Below are positions 63,034-64,000 of a stretch of DNA of 64,000 bases, piece by piece. The position numbers were made by a program, and so were the translations under genes. The notes below the pieces were generated by a model that worked only from the letters and a program-made list of their open reading frames with translations, was not told the origin of the DNA and searched no databases. Position 1 is the first letter of the stretch; each line of letters opens with the position of its first letter. The stretch is taken from the NCBI RefSeq assembly GCF_002741015.1, contig NZ_CP016616.1, positions 4,373,501 through 4,437,500 on the forward strand, in the 5' to 3' direction. Source of the DNA: Microvirga ossetica. Lineage in GTDB: Bacteria > Pseudomonadota > Alphaproteobacteria > Rhizobiales > Beijerinckiaceae.

Positions 63034-63053
63034 TCGGTTGAGAGAGTGATCCG

Positions 63054-63890
63054 ATGGCTTTGAAAACATTCAAACCAATCACCCCCGGCCTGCGCCAGCT
63101 GGTGATCGTCGACCGCAGCGAGCTCTACAAGGGCAAGCCGGTCAAGAAGCTGACGGAGGGCAAGAGCTCCTCCGGCGGCCGCAACAACCTGGGTCGCGTG
63201 ACCGTCCGCTTCCGTGGCGGCGGGCACAAGCGCACCCTGCGCCTGGTCGACTTCAAGCGTCGCGCCCGTCTGGGCGATGTGGCGACCGTGGAGCGGATCG
63301 AGTACGATCCGAACCGCACCGCCTTTATCGCACTCATCGGTTACGCCGACGGCGAGCAGTCCTACATCCTGGCTCCGCAGCGTCTGGCTGTCGGCGATCA
63401 GGTGTCGGCCGGCGAGCAGGTCGACATTAAGCCGGGCAACGCGATGCCGATCGGCAACATGCCGGTGGGAACGATCATCCACAATGTCGAGCTCAAGATC
63501 GGCAAGGGCGGCGCTTTGGCCCGTTCGGCCGGCACCTACGCTCAGATCGTGGGTCGTGACCAGGGCTATGTGACGGTCCGCCTGAACTCCGGCGAGCAGC
63601 GCATGGTCCATGGCCTGTGCTTCGCCAGCGTCGGTGCGGTGTCGAACCCGGACCACATGAACACCTCGATCGGTAAGGCCGGTCGCAATCGCTGGCTTGG
63701 CAAGCGTCCGCACAACCGCGGCGTCTCCATGAACCCGATCGACCACCCGCACGGTGGTGGTGAGGGTCGCACCTCCGGCGGTCGTCACCCGGTGTCCCCA
63801 TGGGGCGTTCCGACCAAGGGCAAGAAAACCCGTTCGAACAAGCGGACCGACAAGTTCATCGTGTCGAGCCGTCACGCTCGGAAGAAGTAA
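63054..63890 (+). CDS. rplB: 50S ribosomal protein L2
   Basis: 278 residues ([20 protein letters not shown] …). Required for subunit joining and peptidyl transfer; the conserved C-terminal block [20 protein letters not shown], with the histidine near the catalytic centre, is intact. It is 20 bases after rplW and 15 bases before rpsS. Confidence 0.98.
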   Translation: MALKTFKPITPGLRQLVIVDRSELYKGKPVKKLTEGKSSSGGRNNLGRVTVRFRGGGHKRTLRLVDFKRRARLGDVATVERIEYDPNRTAFIALIGYADGEQSYILAPQRLAVGDQVSAGEQVDIKPGNAMPIGNMPVGTIIHNVELKIGKGGALARSAGTYAQIVGRDQGYVTVRLNSGEQRMVHGLCFASVGAVSNPDHMNTSIGKAGRNRWLGKRPHNRGVSMNPIDHPHGGGEGRTSGGRHPVSPWGVPTKGKKTRSNKRTDKFIVSSRHARKK

Positions 63891-63905
63891 GGATAGAGGC
63901 ACGTC

Positions 63906-64000
63906 ATGGCACGTTCGCTTTGGAAGGGTCCGTTCGTCGACGGCTACCTCCTCAAGAAGGCCGAGGCTGCCCGTGGTTCGGGCCGCAACGAGGTCATCAA
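63906..64000 (+). CDS. rpsS: 30S ribosomal protein S19 (partial, cut by window end)
   Basis: ATG 63906 opens [20 protein letters not shown] and continues [11 protein letters not shown] to the window edge: 31 full codons of about 92 expected. Position after rplB is the standard S10-operon order. Confidence 0.96.
   Translation, partial: MARSLWKGPFVDGYLLKKAEAARGSGRNEVI

Overview
The window reads as GC-rich chromosomal DNA of an alphaproteobacterium of the order Hyphomicrobiales. The best guess is a Methylobacteriaceae member such as Microvirga, but nothing in the sequence fixes the genus. Support comes from the fused str/S10 ribosomal cluster with two tuf genes, the folE-hisI pair, DUF3126 and DUF6894 proteins, a CitE-like lyase with a MaoC dehydratase, BON proteins of rhizobial type, a CtrA-like TTAA-N7-TTAA site, and interspersed alphaproteobacterial palindromes.

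Region 1-3.3 kb is accessory DNA. It holds two paralogous 44-45-residue membrane proteins and two paralogous secreted four-cysteine proteins. Three of the four genes lie 56-63 bases downstream of a perfect TGTGA-N6-TCACA (CRP-type) operator. One promoter block is duplicated, and its second copy is split by an IS630-family element with clear TA boundaries. A tRNA-Leu closes the region.

Region 3.3-38 kb is a mosaic of housekeeping and accessory genes: FAD monooxygenase with a CHCC zinc protein, alpha/beta hydrolase, methyltransferase, a frameshifted crotonase gene, cysE, DUF3126, gamma-carbonic anhydrase, a transglutaminase-like protease, rhomboid, CBS protein, patatin phospholipase, two MFS carriers, hisI, folE, a NifU-like scaffold, yidD, thrS, a CBS-BON fusion, a YfhO membrane protein, nitroreductase and flavin reductase, a 930-residue RTX exoprotein with three 190-residue repeats, a LuxR-type regulator with an internal stop, HpcH/HpaI lyase with MaoC and NAD kinase, cutA, a Tat-type metallo-beta-lactamase protein, two SpoU methyltransferases, and several very small genes.

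Region 38.5-64 kb is the core gene-expression block: tRNA-Tyr, tRNA-Gly, tuf, tRNA-Trp, secE, nusG, rplK, rplA; then a DGPF/YciI gene with an ECF sigma factor; then rplJ, rplL, rpoB, rpoC; then a frameshifted glycosyltransferase; then rpsL, rpsG, fusA, the second tuf, rpsJ, rplC, rplD, rplW, rplB and the start of rpsS. Good sigma-70-type promoters sit before the tRNA-Tyr operon, before secE, before the 0.4-kb rplJ leader and before rpsL. Strong hairpins lie in the rplK leader and between rplL and rpoB.

Three reading frames are disrupted: two by single-base shifts and one by an in-frame TGA. Each could be real decay or a sequencing error. The least familiar content is the CRP-box micro-gene cluster at the left end and the triplicated repeat region of the RTX protein.
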